From Cutibacterium granulosum (GTDB lineage: Bacteria > Actinomycetota > Actinomycetes > Propionibacteriales > Propionibacteriaceae), in NCBI RefSeq assembly GCF_900186975.1, contig NZ_LT906441.1:1798001-1862000 (forward strand): a stretch of 64,000 bases of DNA, given 5' to 3'. The notes below the pieces were generated by a model. The model ran no database searches and had not been told where the DNA came from. It was given only the letters and a program-made list of their open reading frames with translations. Made by a program: the position numbers and the translations under genes. Shown here piece after piece: positions 60,716-64,000 of the stretch. Within the stretch, counting starts at the first letter, position 1; each line of letters opens with the position of its first letter.

Positions 60716-61914
60716 GAGTGGGTCCTGTGCTGCACGCAGAGTTCTGCGGCACGTTCGCGACCCCACGTGTCGGCAGCCAGGACGTCGTCGAGACTCACAT
60801 GGGCATCGTCGACGTGGCCCTGGGCAAGGTGCTCGTCGACCGCCTCGGTGATGATGTCGGTGATGTCGGTGAACCCGATCTCGCCACGGCAGAAGGCGTC
60901 GACGCAGGACTCGTTGGCGGCATTGAAGACGGCTGGTGCCGTCCCGGCGGCCTTGCCGGCCCGTCGGGCCAGCTCCACCGCGCCGAAGGTCTCGGAATCC
61001 AGTGGTTCAAAGGTCCATGAGGCGGCCTGGGACCAGTCGCAGCCGGCGGCGGCGTCTGGGAGACGATTCGGCCAGGTGAGTCCCAGGGCGATGGGCAGCC
61101 GCATGTCCGGCGGGGAGGCCTGGGCAATCGTCGCTCCGTCGCAGAACTCGACCATGGAGTGCACCACCGACTGCGGATGGACCACCACGGTGATGTCGTC
61201 GAGGTCGACGTCGTAGAGCAGGGCGGCCTCGAGCAACTCCAGCCCCTTGTTCACCAAGGTTGCGGAGTTGATGGTGATGACCCGTCCCATGTTCCAGGTG
61301 GGGTGCTTGAGGGCATCGGCAGCGGTGACGTGGGCCAACTCGGCACGGGTACGCCCACGGAACGGTCCGCCAGAGGCAGTGAGGATGAGACGACGCACCT
61401 CGCTGCGCCGTCCACCACGCAGGCACTGGGCGAAGGCCGAGTGCTCGGAGTCGACGGCAACCATCTGTCCCGGTGCGGCCGCCTGGGTGACGAGCCGTCC
61501 GCCGATGACCAAGGACTCCTTGTTGGCCAGGGCCAGGGTGGTCCCTGCCTCGAGGGTGGCCATCGTCGCGAGTAGGCCGGCAGCGCCGGTGATGGCATTG
61601 CAGACGGTGTCGGCCGGACGGCCGGCAAGTTCGGCGGACGCCCCCGGGCCGGCCAGCACCTCCACCTCATGGAGTCTGACACCGCAGCTGTTGGCATGAC
61701 GGTGCAACGCGGCACGGAACTCCTCAGCCAGTTCCTCACGTGGCAGGGCGACGACGGGGACGTGAAAGTCCACCGTCTGCCGGGCCAGCAACTCCAACTG
61801 GGAGCCACCGGCTGCCAGACCAACCACCCGGAACTGATCGGTACGCGAACTGATGACGTCGAGTGTCTGGGTGCCGATCGATCCGGTTGGCCCCAGGATG
61901 ATGACCTTCTTCAC
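60712..61914 (-). CDS. dxr: 1-deoxy-D-xylulose-5-phosphate reductoisomerase
   Basis: A 400-residue Dxr from GTG 61914 (VKKVIILGPTGSIGTQTLDV). NADPH motif, LALANKESLVIGGRLV, DSEHSAFAQCLRGG (metal-binding Glu) and WNMGRVITINSATLVNKGLE are all present. It makes MEP, the first committed step of the pathway. Coupled to rseP by a 4-base overlap. The longer in-frame extension to 61974 lacks family sequence. Confidence 0.97.
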   Translation of the reverse strand: MKKVIILGPTGSIGTQTLDVISSRTDQFRVVGLAAGGSQLELLARQTVDFHVPVVALPREELAEEFRAALHRHANSCGVRLHEVEVLAGPGASAELAGRPADTVCNAITGAAGLLATMATLEAGTTLALANKESLVIGGRLVTQAAAPGQMVAVDSEHSAFAQCLRGGRRSEVRRLILTASGGPFRGRTRAELAHVTAADALKHPTWNMGRVITINSATLVNKGLELLEAALLYDVDLDDITVVVHPQSVVHSMVEFCDGATIAQASPPDMRLPIALGLTWPNRLPDAAAGCDWSQAASWTFEPLDSETFGAVELARRAGKAAGTAPAVFNAANESCVDAFCRGEIGFTDITDIITEAVDEHLAQGHVDDAHVSLDDVLAADTWGRERAAELCVQHRTHS

Positions 61915-61998
61915 CCATCCAGTTTTCCATGAATCGTCACCAGACCAACACCAGCCGGGCGGGAAGTAGCCCATACGGCGCTCCTCGCCCCTCGTCGA

Positions 61999-63624
<1,626 letters not shown>

Positions 63625-63683
63625 TCAACCCCGGTGGTCCGACCTCGTCCGCGTGTCAGTGTGAGCGCACTACCGTGGTGGTC

Positions 63684-64000
63684 ATGAGCAGTGCAGAAGT
63701 GGTTGAGGTGACGACCGAGGTTTTCGACGAACTGGCAGCAGCGGGATGCCGTCCCCACCGGCTCCTGGTCTGCCAGCACGGACGTCTGCTCGCAGCATGC
63801 CGGAACGCCCCGTGGCAGAAGCACCAGCCGTCACTGGTGTACTCGGTGTCCAAGACGTTCACCTCCATGGCCGTGGGCATCGCGGTCGACGAGGGGCATT
63901 TCGAATATCTCGACCGTCTGGTCGACCTGTGGCCGGAGATCCTGCCCGAACAGCTGGGGAAGGTGGCCAGCCAGATCCGGGTACGCGACCTGCTCACCAT
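63684..64000 (+). CDS. Beta-lactamase-like serine hydrolase, N-terminal part (cut by window edge)
   Basis: Starts at ATG 63684 and runs off the right edge (105 codons seen). The motif YSVSKTFTSMAVGIAVDEGH carries the SxxK catalytic pair of class C beta-lactamases and penicillin-binding-protein-like esterases, and LDRLVDLWPEILPEQ plus IRVRDLLT match what follows in that family. No signal peptide is visible, so an intracellular or non-classical enzyme is possible. Substrate unknown. Confidence 0.85.
   Translation, partial: MSSAEVVEVTTEVFDELAAAGCRPHRLLVCQHGRLLAACRNAPWQKHQPSLVYSVSKTFTSMAVGIAVDEGHFEYLDRLVDLWPEILPEQLGKVASQIRVRDLLT

Overview
The window is GC-rich bacterial chromosome with tightly packed, mostly housekeeping genes, nearly all on the minus strand. 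Several features point to a high-GC actinobacterium of the Propionibacteriaceae, most likely Cutibacterium or a close relative: DUF2469, DUF177/L32, DUF2993 and DUF4081-GNAT genes, RNase J, an IspG/Dxr/RseP cluster, a Tat-exported metallophosphoesterase resembling the family first defined in Propionibacterium acnes, and LPXTG-type surface proteins. The genus is inferred from gene content and order; no alignment was run.

Layout. 0-3.2 kb: partial M20 peptidase, tRNA-Leu(GAG), a coiled-coil LPPTG surface protein and a CsbD-like stress protein. 3.3-8.4 kb: dprA-comM-yraN (DNA uptake/processing), DUF2469, rnhB, lepB. 8.6-17.6 kb: rplS, trmD-rimM-khpA-rpsP, an amidohydrolase, ffh, a membrane-anchored esterase, ftsY and a GtrA protein, so ribosome maturation sits beside the SRP pair. 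17.6-21.9 kb: a decayed toxin-antitoxin pair, then mutM-rnc-rpmF-DUF177-coaD-rsmD. 22.5-32.6 kb: recG, rpmB, RNase J, a GNAT enzyme, a PoxB-type pyruvate dehydrogenase, a DUF2335 gene with a puzzling N-terminus, a DUF2993 protein and dapB. 33-47.8 kb: the translation/RNA cluster rimP-nusA-ylxR-infB-rbfA-truB-ribF-rpsO-pnp, interrupted between truB and ribF by a complete glycine-betaine/proline-type ABC transporter (three genes, own promoter/operator-like site). 47.9-52 kb: a Tat/lipoprotein DUF4439-like gene, a TSUP permease and the Tat metallophosphoesterase. 52.3-64 kb: proS, GNAT, ispG, a large secreted nuclease (ExeM/NucH type), rseP, dxr, gdhA and the start of a beta-lactamase-like serine hydrolase.

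Functionally the window joins translation (L19, L28, L32, S15, S16, IF2, NusA, RimM, RimP, RbfA, RsmD, TrmD, ProRS), RNA decay (RNase III, RNase J, PNPase), protein export and proteolysis (Ffh, FtsY, LepB, RseP), isoprenoid synthesis (Dxr and IspG), lysine/cell-wall precursor synthesis (DapB), cofactors (CoaD, RibF) and osmoprotection (Opu-type transporter). I found no insertion sequence, prophage, CRISPR array or rRNA. I did not find a convincing wholly new system. The best leads are a secreted nuclease whose sortase motif ends at the stop codon, a truncated toxin abutting gtrA, a frame-split DUF2335 gene, the transporter inserted in a conserved RNA/translation cluster, and short repeats in two gene-free gaps.
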